This document shows, one piece after another, positions 9,071 through 18,250 of a stretch of DNA of 64,000 nucleotides. Each line of letters opens with the position of its first letter. Within the stretch, counting starts at the first letter, position 1. The notes beneath the pieces are model-generated. The model was not told the origin of the DNA and searched no databases. It saw only the letters and a program-made list of their open reading frames with translations. This DNA is from Chryseobacterium sp. SSA4.19 (GTDB lineage: Bacteria; Bacteroidota; Bacteroidia; Flavobacteriales; Weeksellaceae). The DNA lies in assembly GCF_022601875.1 (NCBI RefSeq), contig NZ_JAKVIP010000017.1:1-64000 (forward strand). Direction: 5' to 3'. Both the position numbers and the translations under genes were made by a program.

Positions 9071-11518
9071 TTAAAAGTCCACAAAGATATCTTTTCTAAT
9101 GCTTTGGTAAGCCGTAATTTCTGAAAATTCATTCAAACTTAACAGAATGAGTTTTTTGTATTCTTCATACTTTTTACCACGCGGAAGTTTCAGCATAATC
9201 TGAAACTGATATAAATTATTAAGCTTTCCGATCTGGGCTTTTTCAGGACCCAGAACACAATCTTCCGGAAGGTATTTTCTCAGAACCGAACCTAAAAACT
9301 GGGAGGCACGGTTGACTTTATCTTCTTTACGGTGTTTCAGCTCAATCATAATAAGCTTGGTAAATGGCGGATAATGGAATTTTTTACGCTCCGTTAAAAT
9401 ATATTTATAGACTTTTGCCGCATTGTTCATTTTAATCAGCTGGAAGACAGAATGCTCGGGGTTAAAAGTCTGAATCAGGATTTTTCCTTTTCCTGAAACC
9501 CTTCCTGCTCTTCCGGATACCTGCGTAATCAGCTGATAAGCCCGTTCTTCGGCCCTGAAATCCTGTACATATAATAAGGAATCTGCTTTTGGTATTGCCA
9601 CAAGCTCAATATGATCAAAATCCAGGCCTTTGGATATCATCTGGGTTCCTACTACGATATCTGTTTCCCGTTCTTCAATTTTTTCATACAGTTTCTCATA
9701 GGCAAATTTCTTCCGCATAGAATCCACATCCATCCTGTCCACTTCATGATCAGGAAACAACCTGGACACTTCCTCATGAATCTGTTCTACGCCTACTCCT
9801 CTTTCATTCAGGTTTTCAGAATAGCATTTCGGGCAGGTTTTGGGTTTGGAAGCACGCTGTCCGCAGTAATGGCATTTCATTTCATTGGCTGCTTTGTGAT
9901 AGGTCATCACCACGTCACAGTTGGAACAGTAATTCACATATCCACAGGTCTCGCATTCCACTACATTGGCGTAACCGCGGCGGTTATGGAGTACAATAGC
10001 CTGGTTTTTATCTTCAAGTGTTTTTTTGATCTCATCAATTAAATGTAAGGAAAAATTACCGTATACTTTTTTGGAATCCTGGGCTTCCTTGAAATTGATC
10101 AATACGTATTCGGGTAAGCTCACATTACCGAAACGCTCATCAAGGTAAACATATTTTATCTTATCCTTTCTGGCATTATAATAACTTTCAACAGATGGTG
10201 TGGCGGAGCCTAAAATTACTTTCGCATGATAAAAACTTCCGAAAACCAGAGCCGCATCTTTAGCATTGAAATAGGGTGACACTTCTCTGGGTTTATACGC
10301 AGAATCATGCTCTTCATCCACTACCACCAATCCTAAATTCTGAAACGGCAGAAACAGAGCATTTCTGGTTCCGATCAGTATTTTGATATCATTCTGCCTG
10401 ATCCTCCGCCAGACCTCCACCCTTTCAAAATCGGTAAGCTTCTGGTGATAGAAACCCAGATGCCTGCCGTATTTTTTCTCTAATCTCTGGGTAATCTGCT
10501 TGGTTAAAGAGATTTCAGGAAGCAGGAACAGGACGTTTTTCCCTTCGCTGATACACTCTTCAATTTTCTCTAAATAGATATGTGTTTTCCCTGATGATGT
10601 CACGCCGTGAAGCAGTACATTTTTACCTTCTTCGAAAGCTTCATCCACTTCAGCCTTTGCCTGTTTCTGTGCTTCTGAAAGTTCTTCTATGGCTTCAATT
10701 TCTCCTTCATAACTTCCAAGGCGGTCTTTCTGCACATAGTATTCTTCCACCAGCTTTTTGTCTGCAAGCGCTTTAAAATGTGAACTGGCAAAATATCCGT
10801 CTTCAAAAAGTTCCGATTTTTTGATGGGCAGGTCCGGCTGTTCCGTCTGCTTTTCAAGGATATGAAGTAAAAGTTCTTTCTGCTTCTGTGATCTTTTTAG
10901 CTGTAATAGAATTTCCGTAAGGTTGTGGTGATGTACAATCTCGTCCCTGACTTTAACATACGCGACCTCTTTTGCCTTGTATTTTTCAGCAATTTTTTCA
11001 TCAATTTCGATGTACTGCAGATCAATCAGCGAATTGATCGTCTTAATGATCTCCTTTTTCGGAATGAATGCTTCAATATCCGTCAGGTTAATCAGCTGCC
11101 GTACTTCCAGTGCCTGAACAAGGTGCATTTCATTGATATCAAGATTTTCGAAATCTACTGTGATGTTGGGTTTTAATTTTAAATAGGTTTCACTTTCCAG
11201 TTTCAGGGAAGAGGGAAACGCAAAACGGTAAATTTCACCCAATCCGCACAGATAATAATCCGAAAGCCAGTTCCAGAACCTGATCTGTTCCTGTGGAACA
11301 ATCGGTTTATCATCCAGAATACTGATGACCTCTTTGGCTACAAAGCTTTCCGGTTCATTGCCATGAAGCTCAAATACAATCCCCGTATAAATCTTTTTTC
11401 CTCCAAAAGGTACAAGAACCCGCATTCCCGGCTGTATTTCAGACTGCAATTCTTCCGGAACTTTATAGGTAAAGGATCCTTTTAAATTTAACGGTAAAAC
11501 GATTTGGGCGTACTGCAA
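9071..11518 (-). CDS. priA: Primosomal protein N' (replication restart helicase)
   Basis: An 815-residue SF2 helicase with the full PriA layout: an N-terminal DNA-binding domain, Walker A GVTSSGKTH at about residues 304-312, DEEH box (VVDEEHDS), and a zinc module of paired cysteines (CETCGYVNYCSNC, then CHYCGQ and CPKC), followed by helicase motifs V and VI (VSGRAGR). PriA recognises stalled or repaired forks and reloads the replicative helicase. Most Bacteroidota PriA proteins are about this size. It is monocistronic and divergent from the small exported gene at 11613. Confidence 0.96.
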   Translation of the reverse strand: MQYAQIVLPLNLKGSFTYKVPEELQSEIQPGMRVLVPFGGKKIYTGIVFELHGNEPESFVAKEVISILDDKPIVPQEQIRFWNWLSDYYLCGLGEIYRFAFPSSLKLESETYLKLKPNITVDFENLDINEMHLVQALEVRQLINLTDIEAFIPKKEIIKTINSLIDLQYIEIDEKIAEKYKAKEVAYVKVRDEIVHHHNLTEILLQLKRSQKQKELLLHILEKQTEQPDLPIKKSELFEDGYFASSHFKALADKKLVEEYYVQKDRLGSYEGEIEAIEELSEAQKQAKAEVDEAFEEGKNVLLHGVTSSGKTHIYLEKIEECISEGKNVLFLLPEISLTKQITQRLEKKYGRHLGFYHQKLTDFERVEVWRRIRQNDIKILIGTRNALFLPFQNLGLVVVDEEHDSAYKPREVSPYFNAKDAALVFGSFYHAKVILGSATPSVESYYNARKDKIKYVYLDERFGNVSLPEYVLINFKEAQDSKKVYGNFSLHLIDEIKKTLEDKNQAIVLHNRRGYANVVECETCGYVNYCSNCDVVMTYHKAANEMKCHYCGQRASKPKTCPKCYSENLNERGVGVEQIHEEVSRLFPDHEVDRMDVDSMRKKFAYEKLYEKIEERETDIVVGTQMISKGLDFDHIELVAIPKADSLLYVQDFRAEERAYQLITQVSGRAGRVSGKGKILIQTFNPEHSVFQLIKMNNAAKVYKYILTERKKFHYPPFTKLIMIELKHRKEDKVNRASQFLGSVLRKYLPEDCVLGPEKAQIGKLNNLYQFQIMLKLPRGKKYEEYKKLILLSLNEFSEITAYQSIRKDIFVDF

Positions 11519-11612
11519 GGAAAATTTTTTTAAAGTGTAAAATTAGAGTATTCTTTAGAGAACTGCAATTTTTTATATTTTTACAGATCTCATAACAATT
11601 AATTCATCAACC

Positions 11613-12086
11613 ATGAAAAATACTTTTTCCTTATTCCTTATTTTATTTACTGTTATCATTCATGCTCAGGAAAAGATCCTGTTGAAAAAAGGAGAAATCA
11701 CTATTCCTATCGGTAAAAAAGTAATTTTAAAACCTGAATTTAAAAATGATAAAATAGTAAACTTTGAGATGATCTCAGAAGAAAACAGAACAGAGAGGAA
11801 AGATATGTTCGAGATGCTTAAAAGCTTCAAAAAAGATAATATAAAAGACAATACGATTGAGTTTACATTTTCCGAAGCAGAAATGATGAATAATCCCCTT
11901 TTCATCCTGCTTACTATCCAAAAGACAGGAAAAAAGATGAATTTCAAGGCAAAAATAAGACTAAAAGGAAGTTCCATATATCATTCAACGTCAATAATGC
12001 CGGCTCACAGTAATGTTACTTCCATAGAACAGTGGAAAGATACGATAGATTCTATTTTCCTGTATGATTTTGAACTGATAAATTAA
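11613..12086 (+). CDS. Small exported protein of unknown function
   Basis: A 157-residue protein with a typical signal peptide (MKNTFSLFLILFTVIIHAQ). The mature part is charged and beta-rich with no family I recognise. It is transcribed divergently from priA, from a 94-bp gap. Its TAA stop shares the four bases TTAA (12083-12086) with the stop of the convergent AEC transporter gene, so there is no room for a terminator between them. Confidence 0.6.
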   Translation: MKNTFSLFLILFTVIIHAQEKILLKKGEITIPIGKKVILKPEFKNDKIVNFEMISEENRTERKDMFEMLKSFKKDNIKDNTIEFTFSEAEMMNNPLFILLTIQKTGKKMNFKAKIRLKGSSIYHSTSIMPAHSNVTSIEQWKDTIDSIFLYDFELIN

Positions 12087-12988
12087 AATAACACTTCAAG
12101 AATCCGGTACCATAACACTGACGTAAGAAATCCGATCACAATGCTGAAACCAATTGTTAAATTGGTGAGCTTGGTATTCAGCCTGAACTGCTCTGCAATT
12201 ATGCTTGACGTAACTACTGTCGGCATGGCGGCTTCAAATACAGTTATTTTCGCAATATTCCCTTTGATTCCCAACAGCAAAGCGAGTCCCAAGACAATGG
12301 CCGGAGCAAGAATTAATTTATAGAGCATTGAGACTGAAATCTGAGGGATTAGTTTTTTCCAACCATTAAATTTCAATTGTAATCCTACTGAAAACAGAGC
12401 TAATGGACTCACTGTTGCCGCCAGTTTATCAAAAAACGGTTCAGCTGATGCAAGATCTATGAATTGCGATAAAAGCAATGCTGAAATACAGCCTATCAAT
12501 GGTGGAAACGTAATGAGTCTTTTTAAAATAAATGCTGCGCTTACTTTTCCGGATCTCCCTCCTCTCACAGCGGCAATAATCCCCAGTGTTGAAAGGGCAA
12601 AAAACATAGTCTGATCACAGATAATGGCAATGCTCAGCAGACTTTCTCCATAGAAAGCCGAGATCAGTGGAAACCCGATGAATGAAGTATTGCTGTACCC
12701 ACCTACCAATTCCAATGTGCTTCTTGACCGTCTTGAATATCCTTTGCTTTTGCTGTACAGCATCATAAGAAAGAAGCAGGCAACCGTAATCAGCAAAGTG
12801 CCTGCAATCGGGAAAAGCATTTCCGTAATCCACTTTACTTTAGGCAGGTATTTGAATGAAACTGCGGGAAGCGCGAGATACAGAATCCATGTATTGATGC
12901 CTTTGTGTGCATCAGGATGAATTGATTTGGTTGCTTTAAACACCATTCCTGCCATAATGCATACTGCGATCAGGACAAAATTTGCCAT
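12083..12988 (-). CDS. AEC-family transporter (auxin efflux carrier type permease)
   Basis: A 301-residue membrane protein with about ten predicted helices in two similar halves, fitting the AEC/bile-acid transporter fold (PF03547). The first helix and ATKSIHPDAHKGINTWILYLALPA match the family N-terminal repeat. Substrates of bacterial members include malate, malonate and other organic acids, and cannot be deduced here. It stands alone, convergent with the small exported gene. A TACATTTG box lies 18 nt upstream of the start. Confidence 0.85.
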   Translation of the reverse strand: MANFVLIAVCIMAGMVFKATKSIHPDAHKGINTWILYLALPAVSFKYLPKVKWITEMLFPIAGTLLITVACFFLMMLYSKSKGYSRRSRSTLELVGGYSNTSFIGFPLISAFYGESLLSIAIICDQTMFFALSTLGIIAAVRGGRSGKVSAAFILKRLITFPPLIGCISALLLSQFIDLASAEPFFDKLAATVSPLALFSVGLQLKFNGWKKLIPQISVSMLYKLILAPAIVLGLALLLGIKGNIAKITVFEAAMPTVVTSSIIAEQFRLNTKLTNLTIGFSIVIGFLTSVLWYRILEVLF

Positions 12989-13005
12989 AATATGTAAATG
13001 TTTTG

Positions 13006-13013
13006 CAAATGTA
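13006..13013 (-). promoter_or_regulatory. -7 box (TACATTTG) of the AEC transporter gene
   Basis: On the minus strand TACATTTG matches TAnnTTTG and lies 17 nt before the ATG at 12988, implying a leader of only about 12 nt. Confidence 0.5.
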
Positions 13014-13091
13014 AGATTCCCATTTCAGAATTTGAATCTCCGTAAAACTGCTGATGGATATTTAAAATTTTATATTGGTTATTCAATATTA

Positions 13092-15572
13092 TTAGTTCAT
13101 CGTATCCCAAAGGCTCATCACCTCAATTTTTTCCAATGGTTTGGAAAGGGTAATTCTCACTGATTTTTTGGGAAGAAGATCAAAAAAATTATCACTGAAG
13201 TGTGTGTCTCCTATTAAGTAAATATCTTTTGCTAAAACATCGGTTGAAAGTTCGATTTCTGTTGAAGAGATCTTCCTGATTTTAATATTTGGTTTTGATA
13301 ATTTTAAATCTTTTGGCTTTGTGAAGAAATAATTACTTTCGGCAATGACTTTTTCATCTTTTCCTCTAAGAATTAAATTCAAAAATAATTCATTTTTATT
13401 TGAATCACCAACTAATTCAGCGACTGACGAAGCATCAAATGTTATAATTTCATCTAATTTCTGTTTCTGAACAGAAACTGCCGTAAGAATATTTTCACCA
13501 TTAAATTTATTAACTTCCATTTCTAATTGTACTCCCTCAAACTTTTTAAGTTCGTCATTAACAGCATAAAAAAATAAAACGCCATCTTTTTCCTCCGTCA
13601 AAATCACCTGATTCTTAAAACTTCTTCGGATCTGATAATGTAATGCTTTCCAGTTCCCCAGATAATCAATGGAGGACCAGGAAATTACCGGCCAGCAATC
13701 ATTCAGCTGCCAGTATAAAGTTCCCATGTTATACGGTTTTGCACGGCGGTGTGCCTCAACAGCAATCTGCATTCCACGGGCCTGGAGCAACTGGGAAACA
13801 TAATTATATTTCACAAAATCTTTCGGAACGGTATAATCCCGCTTCATGTATTCATTAATAATATGAAAACCGCGGGCATTTTTTTCGTGCGCCTTTATTG
13901 TTGGACTTTCCAGATTTAAGTCCGGTTTTTCCGAAAACATCGATTTTACAGCTCCGAGACCGGGCATTCCCTGAAAACCATATTCCGAAGCAAATCTCGG
14001 AACTTTTTCATTATATATTTCAAAAGGAAATTCTCCCCACCAGACGCCCCAATAGTGGGAATCTCCTTCTGTCAGGCTTTCTTTATGTCCCCAGCCGATT
14101 GACGGCGAACTTTCCCAGTAAATTGATCTATCTTCTGCTGCAACTTCCCGAATTGCATTAGGGATGACTTCGTGGAAAAGTTTTTTATAATCTTTCCATA
14201 CCTGAAGAGAATCTTCTTTTGAATAGTTGAATTGCTTTTGATACCCCCAATTGACAATTGCTTCATCAATTTCGTTGTTTCCGCACCACAAAGCAATTGA
14301 AGGATGGTTCTGAAGCCGATTGACCTGATTTTTTACTTCTTCTTTTACATTGGCTAAAAAGGCTTCATCAGACGGATAAAAACTTCCAGCGAACATAAAA
14401 TCCTGCCAGACGAGAATTCCGTTCTCATCACAAGCCTTGTAAAATTCATCATCTTCGTAAATTCCGCCACCCCAGACGCGTATCATATTCATATGGGCAT
14501 CTTTACAGTCTTTGATGAGTTTCTGATACTTCTCTTTTGTAATTCTTGGGGTAAAACTGTCAGAAGGAATCCAGTTCGTACCTTTTGCATATATTGGATT
14601 TCCATTCACTTTGAAGTAAAAAGATTTTCCCTTTTCGTCTTTTTGCTGAACAAGTTCAATGGTTCTCAGGCCAATTCTCTCCTTGATATTGCTCAGAACC
14701 TGCGATTCTTTTTGTAAAGAAATTTTTATCTCATACAGATTGGGATCACCCCAGCCATTCGGCTGCCAGAGTTTTGGATGTTTAACGGTAAAAGGCAATC
14801 CGATGGTATTTTTTCCTTTTTTTAACTGGATATTATTGATTTTATTATTAATTAAAACTGAATATTTACCGTCTTTTTCAGCGATAATTTCAGTGTAAAT
14901 ATTTAACTCTGCTTTTTGTTTCGTTATAATTTTCTGTTCGACTTTTACATTTTCTATTTTAGCCTGATTCCAGAAAATTAATTTTACATCTTTCCATATT
15001 CCGGCTGTCACTAATCTTGGTCCCCAATCCCAGCCAAACTGATACTGCGCTTTTCTTACGAAGCTTCTCGGAGATTCAGGCATTGTAAACGGAACTTTTT
15101 TGGCTAATTCTTTTCCTTCATTTACCGCAGATTTAAATGTAATCTTTAAATGATTTTCACCAATTTTCAAATATGCTTTTACAGGAAGAGGCCATTTTCT
15201 GAACATGTTATCCGTTTTCCTTAATAATTTACCGTTCAGGTAAATTTCAGAAAATGTATCCAATCCATTAAAAATCAATTCAATATTCTGATTCTTTAAC
15301 TCTCCCGGTGAAATTGTAAAAGTAGTTTGGTATTCCCAATCTTCGTTTTCTATCCATTGTATTTTTTTTTCGTTTTCATCTTTATAAGGATCAGGAATAA
15401 TTTTGTTATTCATCAAATCCAAATGAACGGTTCCCGGCACGGAGGCAGAGAACCATTTTTTTTCTTTGGCATTTTTGAACTGCCATTTTTCAGATGATAA
15501 ATTTCGCTCTGAAGATTGTGCATTAATTAAAACTCGAATGAAAAGGAAAGCAAAAAGTATAGATTTGTTCAT
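13092..15572 (-). CDS. Beta-mannosidase, glycoside hydrolase family 2
   Basis: An 826-residue exported GH2 enzyme. I start it at the ATG giving MNKSILFAFLFIRVLINAQ, a signal peptide; the longer open frame begins with TTG and adds 20 unlikely residues. The domain order is a jelly-roll sugar-binding domain, an Ig-like domain, then a TIM barrel. The acid/base Glu lies in WCGNNEID and the nucleophile Glu in FASEYGFQGMP; WGGGIYEDDEFY is also typical. It should release mannose from beta-mannosides in the periplasm. No SusC/SusD pair lies nearby, so it is not in an obvious polysaccharide-utilisation locus. Confidence 0.9.
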   Translation of the reverse strand: MNKSILFAFLFIRVLINAQSSERNLSSEKWQFKNAKEKKWFSASVPGTVHLDLMNNKIIPDPYKDENEKKIQWIENEDWEYQTTFTISPGELKNQNIELIFNGLDTFSEIYLNGKLLRKTDNMFRKWPLPVKAYLKIGENHLKITFKSAVNEGKELAKKVPFTMPESPRSFVRKAQYQFGWDWGPRLVTAGIWKDVKLIFWNQAKIENVKVEQKIITKQKAELNIYTEIIAEKDGKYSVLINNKINNIQLKKGKNTIGLPFTVKHPKLWQPNGWGDPNLYEIKISLQKESQVLSNIKERIGLRTIELVQQKDEKGKSFYFKVNGNPIYAKGTNWIPSDSFTPRITKEKYQKLIKDCKDAHMNMIRVWGGGIYEDDEFYKACDENGILVWQDFMFAGSFYPSDEAFLANVKEEVKNQVNRLQNHPSIALWCGNNEIDEAIVNWGYQKQFNYSKEDSLQVWKDYKKLFHEVIPNAIREVAAEDRSIYWESSPSIGWGHKESLTEGDSHYWGVWWGEFPFEIYNEKVPRFASEYGFQGMPGLGAVKSMFSEKPDLNLESPTIKAHEKNARGFHIINEYMKRDYTVPKDFVKYNYVSQLLQARGMQIAVEAHRRAKPYNMGTLYWQLNDCWPVISWSSIDYLGNWKALHYQIRRSFKNQVILTEEKDGVLFFYAVNDELKKFEGVQLEMEVNKFNGENILTAVSVQKQKLDEIITFDASSVAELVGDSNKNELFLNLILRGKDEKVIAESNYFFTKPKDLKLSKPNIKIRKISSTEIELSTDVLAKDIYLIGDTHFSDNFFDLLPKKSVRITLSKPLEKIEVMSLWDTMN

Positions 15573-15641
15573 TTTGTTTTTATGATTCGATAAGATGTGC
15601 CTATGGATGAATGTAAAAATATATTTATTCAATTTTATTTT

Positions 15642-15809
15642 TTTTAACGCAAAGTTTTATTGGTTGGTTTTTTTATTTTAGTGGGCAAAGAACAATCAAT
15701 TGAAATTGATTTGACGAAGCGGATGTTATGAACAAGCTTCATCAGCGACTTGTCGCAACTCTTTGCCTTCTTAAATATTTAATTTAACTCTAATAATTTT
15801 GCGTTAAAA
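15642..15809. repeat. Structured 168-bp repeat, copy A (downstream of the GxxExxY gene)
   Basis: Begins TTTTAACGCAAAGTT (15642-15656) and ends with its near-perfect inverse AATTTTGCGTTAAAA (15795-15809). Nested inside are further inverted repeats: GGCAAAG (15684-15690) with CTTTGCC (15761-15767), an AATCAATT/AATTGATT hairpin (15694-15711), TGACGAAGC with GCTTCATCA, and GCGAC-TT-GTCGC. A second copy at 16251-16419 in the same orientation is about 85 percent identical by eye. The nested pairing suggests either a foldable RNA or DNA recognised as a hairpin. Confidence 0.85.
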
Positions 15810-15842
15810 TTATTAATCTATAACCTTAGAACATTTGCTTAT

Positions 15843-16229
15843 TCAATTTTCGTGTAATTTATTTACAATTCTATGAATCCCGTTTCTGATCAGCAATGTA
15901 TTAAAATTAATAAGAAGCCCAAGTCTTATATTGGTCAGCTTTAAATATGTCAGTAACTGAGCATGAAAAACAGGATGCAAATCCAAGACTGATTTAATTT
16001 CAACTATGACTTTATTATTTATGATCAAATCAACTTTATATGCATTATTAATATTTATTTCTTTATATTTTAAAGGTAGATAAACTTGCTGTTGCACAAT
16101 AAGACCTTGTTTGTTTAATTCATAGACTAATGCTAATTCATAAGCACTCTCTAATAAACCTGCTCCAAGATTTTTATGCACCTCAATAGCTGAACCTATA
16201 ATTTTATAAGATAATTCATTCTCTGTCAT
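15843..16229 (-). CDS. GxxExxY protein (PD-(D/E)XK nuclease-like)
   Basis: A 128-residue protein of the GxxExxY family: G24-L-L-E27-S-A-Y30 gives the name motif. The later D67 in KVDLI and E77-I-K79 in VEIKS complete a PD-(D/E)XK-type nuclease signature, with the conserved HPVFHAQLLTYLK after it. The biochemical role of the family is not established to my knowledge. The gene sits exactly between two copies of a 168-bp structured repeat and has no operon partner, so it looks like an independent cassette inserted between cutC and the beta-mannosidase gene. All predicted catalytic residues are intact. Confidence 0.88.
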   Translation of the reverse strand: MTENELSYKIIGSAIEVHKNLGAGLLESAYELALVYELNKQGLIVQQQVYLPLKYKEININNAYKVDLIINNKVIVEIKSVLDLHPVFHAQLLTYLKLTNIRLGLLINFNTLLIRNGIHRIVNKLHEN

Positions 16230-16250
16230 TCACTTATGTTTAATTACTGT

Positions 16251-16419
16251 TTTTAACGCAAAGTTTATTGGTTGTTTTTGTTCATTTTAAGTCGGCAAAG
16301 AGTAATCAATTGAAATTGATTTGATGAAGCGGATGTTATGCATATGTTTCATCAGCAACTTTGTAGCAACCCTTTGCCTCCTTAAATATTCTATTAACTC
16401 TAATAACTTTGCATTAAAA
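16251..16419. repeat. Structured 169-bp repeat, copy B (upstream of the GxxExxY gene)
   Basis: Begins TTTTAACGCAAAGTT and ends AACTTTGCATTAAAA (16405-16419), its inverse with one mismatch. It shares with copy A the AATCAATT/AATTGATT hairpin, the GGCAAAG/CTTTGCC pair and the block GAAGCGGATGTTATG. In the TGATGAAGC/GTTTCATCA arm, the C-A mismatch of copy A is replaced by a T-A pair and one G-C becomes G-T, so pairing is kept while sequence changes. It ends 7 nt before the cutC stop codon and should also contain or overlap the GxxExxY promoter region. Confidence 0.85.
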
Positions 16420-16426
16420 ATCAATA

Positions 16427-17089
16427 CTATTTACGTTTCAAAGCAATAACTTCATCTGCATTTGCAAAAGCTCCACCATCCGTAATTGCGGAAGAATGGA
16501 AATATCCTGCTTTTGTATAAACTCTTAATTCTTCAATATTTGTCGAACGCAGGCCGCCGCCAACAAGAATTTCTATTCTTCCGTTTGATAAGTCAACCAG
16601 TTTTTTCAGATTTTCTTTGCCTTCTGAAACATTTGGTTTCTGACCTGAAGTTAGGATGGTTGTAAAGCCACATTCTATGACTTTTTCTAAAGAAATTTCC
16701 AGATTTTCTGCTCTGTCGAAAGCCCGATGAAAGGTACAGGGAAAAGGTTTTGCTAATTCAACTAATTCTTTATTCTGCTCAACATTAACCTCGTCATTTT
16801 CATTCAAAATTCCGAAAACGAAGCCATCAACGTGTAACGATTTCAATTGAACCAGTTCTGATTTCATCTGTTCGAATTCTGTATCGGAATAGGTAAAGTT
16901 TCCGCCGCGTGGCCGGATCATGACAAAAATCGGGATGTTTATTTTTTCTCTGAGCTGTTTTGTGATTTCAAAATCCGGTGTTGTTCCGCCTTCGCTTAAT
17001 CCGTCACATAGTTCTATTCTGTCTGCTTTGTTTTCAAACGAAATGATTGCGGATTCAGGGTTAAAGCAGGCTATTTCTATTTTTGACAT
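16427..17089 (-). CDS. cutC: CutC family protein (copper homeostasis)
   Basis: A 220-residue TIM-barrel protein of the CutC family: the N-terminus IEIACFNPESAIISFENKADRIELCDGLSEGGTTP-type region, then IPIFVMIRPRGGNF, FHRAFDRAENL and LTSGQKPNVSEG, all in the expected order. CutC has been linked to copper tolerance, though a direct copper role is debated. The length is slightly under the roughly 240 residues of E. coli CutC. It lies downstream of the glycosylasparaginase gene with a heptamer array between. No other copper gene is near. Confidence 0.9.
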   Translation of the reverse strand: MSKIEIACFNPESAIISFENKADRIELCDGLSEGGTTPDFEITKQLREKINIPIFVMIRPRGGNFTYSDTEFEQMKSELVQLKSLHVDGFVFGILNENDEVNVEQNKELVELAKPFPCTFHRAFDRAENLEISLEKVIECGFTTILTSGQKPNVSEGKENLKKLVDLSNGRIEILVGGGLRSTNIEELRVYTKAGYFHSSAITDGGAFANADEVIALKRK

Positions 17090-17108
17090 TTGAGTTTAAA
17101 GGAATTAA

Positions 17109-17150
17109 TTGATAATTGATAATTGATAATTGATAATTGATGATTGATAA
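17109..17150. repeat. Tandem heptamer array, (TTGATAA)x6
   Basis: Six contiguous 7-bp units, five TTGATAA and one TTGATGA (17137-17143), between the cutC start (17089) and the glycosylasparaginase stop (17151). The array abuts the stop codon. Every unit carries TGA or TAA, so stops occur in all frames. Confidence 0.95.
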
Positions 17151-18143
17151 TTATTTTAATGCAAATCCCGGTTTTTCCAGGCGGTTTCCTTTTTGGTCAT
17201 ATACGGCAAAACTAAACCCGTCCTGGATACAATAGGACCCATATTCTCCTTTTTTATTGATTGCAATAAAGCCAACTTGTATATCTTTCAGGTTCTTGTT
17301 TCTTCTTTTTGTAATGTTTACAATTCTTTCGACCGCTTCTTTACATGCCTGCTGAGGGGTCCTGCCCTGCCGCATCAATTCGACCACCAAATGTGTTCCG
17401 ACTGTTCTGATCACCTCTTCACCGTGACCGGTTGCTGTGGCTGCACCGATTTCATTATCAACAAATAATCCCGCACCGATGATTGGCGAATCTCCTACCC
17501 TTCCATGCATTTTAAATGCCATTCCGCTGGTGGTACAGGCTCCGGAAAGATTTCCATGAGCATCTAAAGCAATCATGCCGATGGTGTCATGGTTTTCAAT
17601 ATTGACAATCGGTTTATATTTACTGTCTTTCAGCCATTCTTTCCATTCTTTTTCAGATTCTGCAGTCAGAAGATTTTCTTTTTTAAATCCCTGTGAAAGG
17701 GCAAACTGTAAAGCACCGTCACCAACGAGCATTACATGAGGTGTTTTTTCCATCACATCTCTTGCAACCGAGATGGGGTTTTTAATATGTTCAAGGCAGG
17801 CCACCGATCCGATGTTGTAGTTTTCATCCATAATACAAGCATCCAGTGTCACTCTTCCATCCCTGTCGGGACGTCCGCCGTAGCCTACGCTTCTTTCAGA
17901 AGGGTCAAGTTCAACGAGACGGACTCCTTTTTCAACGGCATCTAATGCTCTCCCGCCTTTTCCTAAAATTGTCCAGGCCTCTTCATTGGCTTTCAGTCCG
18001 AAATCCCATGTGGAAAGAACAATCGGTTTTCCTGTACCTGCACTATTCTGAGAAACTTCTCCTGCAAGCAAATCTAATGGATTTACCACAAATGCAAGGG
18101 AAGCAATGGCAGACTTTTTAATGAACTTTCTTCTACTTTGCAT
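17151..18143 (-). CDS. Glycosylasparaginase / N4-(beta-N-acetylglucosaminyl)-L-asparaginase
   Basis: A 330-residue Ntn hydrolase closely resembling the glycosylasparaginase of Flavobacterium (Elizabethkingia) meningosepticum. It should autocleave at the HDT motif so that T187 becomes the nucleophile; GGRPDRDG, GRVGDSPIIGAG and ATGHGEE are family landmarks. It removes the sugar-asparagine link of N-glycans. I start at the ATG at 18143: the longer frame runs into the upstream gene and lacks a signal, while this start gives MQSRRKFIKKSAIAS, a Tat-like export signal. The gene is 107 nt downstream of the YeeE-like gene and may be separately transcribed. Confidence 0.92.
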   Translation of the reverse strand: MQSRRKFIKKSAIASLAFVVNPLDLLAGEVSQNSAGTGKPIVLSTWDFGLKANEEAWTILGKGGRALDAVEKGVRLVELDPSERSVGYGGRPDRDGRVTLDACIMDENYNIGSVACLEHIKNPISVARDVMEKTPHVMLVGDGALQFALSQGFKKENLLTAESEKEWKEWLKDSKYKPIVNIENHDTIGMIALDAHGNLSGACTTSGMAFKMHGRVGDSPIIGAGLFVDNEIGAATATGHGEEVIRTVGTHLVVELMRQGRTPQQACKEAVERIVNITKRRNKNLKDIQVGFIAINKKGEYGSYCIQDGFSFAVYDQKGNRLEKPGFALK

Positions 18144-18250
18144 ACTTGATTTATTAAGCTTCCAAATTAGCGATTTTCCCGTACGTACGAAATACAAAGA
18201 CTGCAGATTATTCTCTGCAGTCTTTTTCAAGAGATGATTTTGGAAAAAGA

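Noticed and set aside
15843..16229. Reading the GxxExxY gene as a four-helix-bundle 23S intervening-sequence protein
   Set aside because: The sequence has GxxExxY and D-x9-ExK motifs rather than the four-helix pattern, and there is no rRNA gene nearby.
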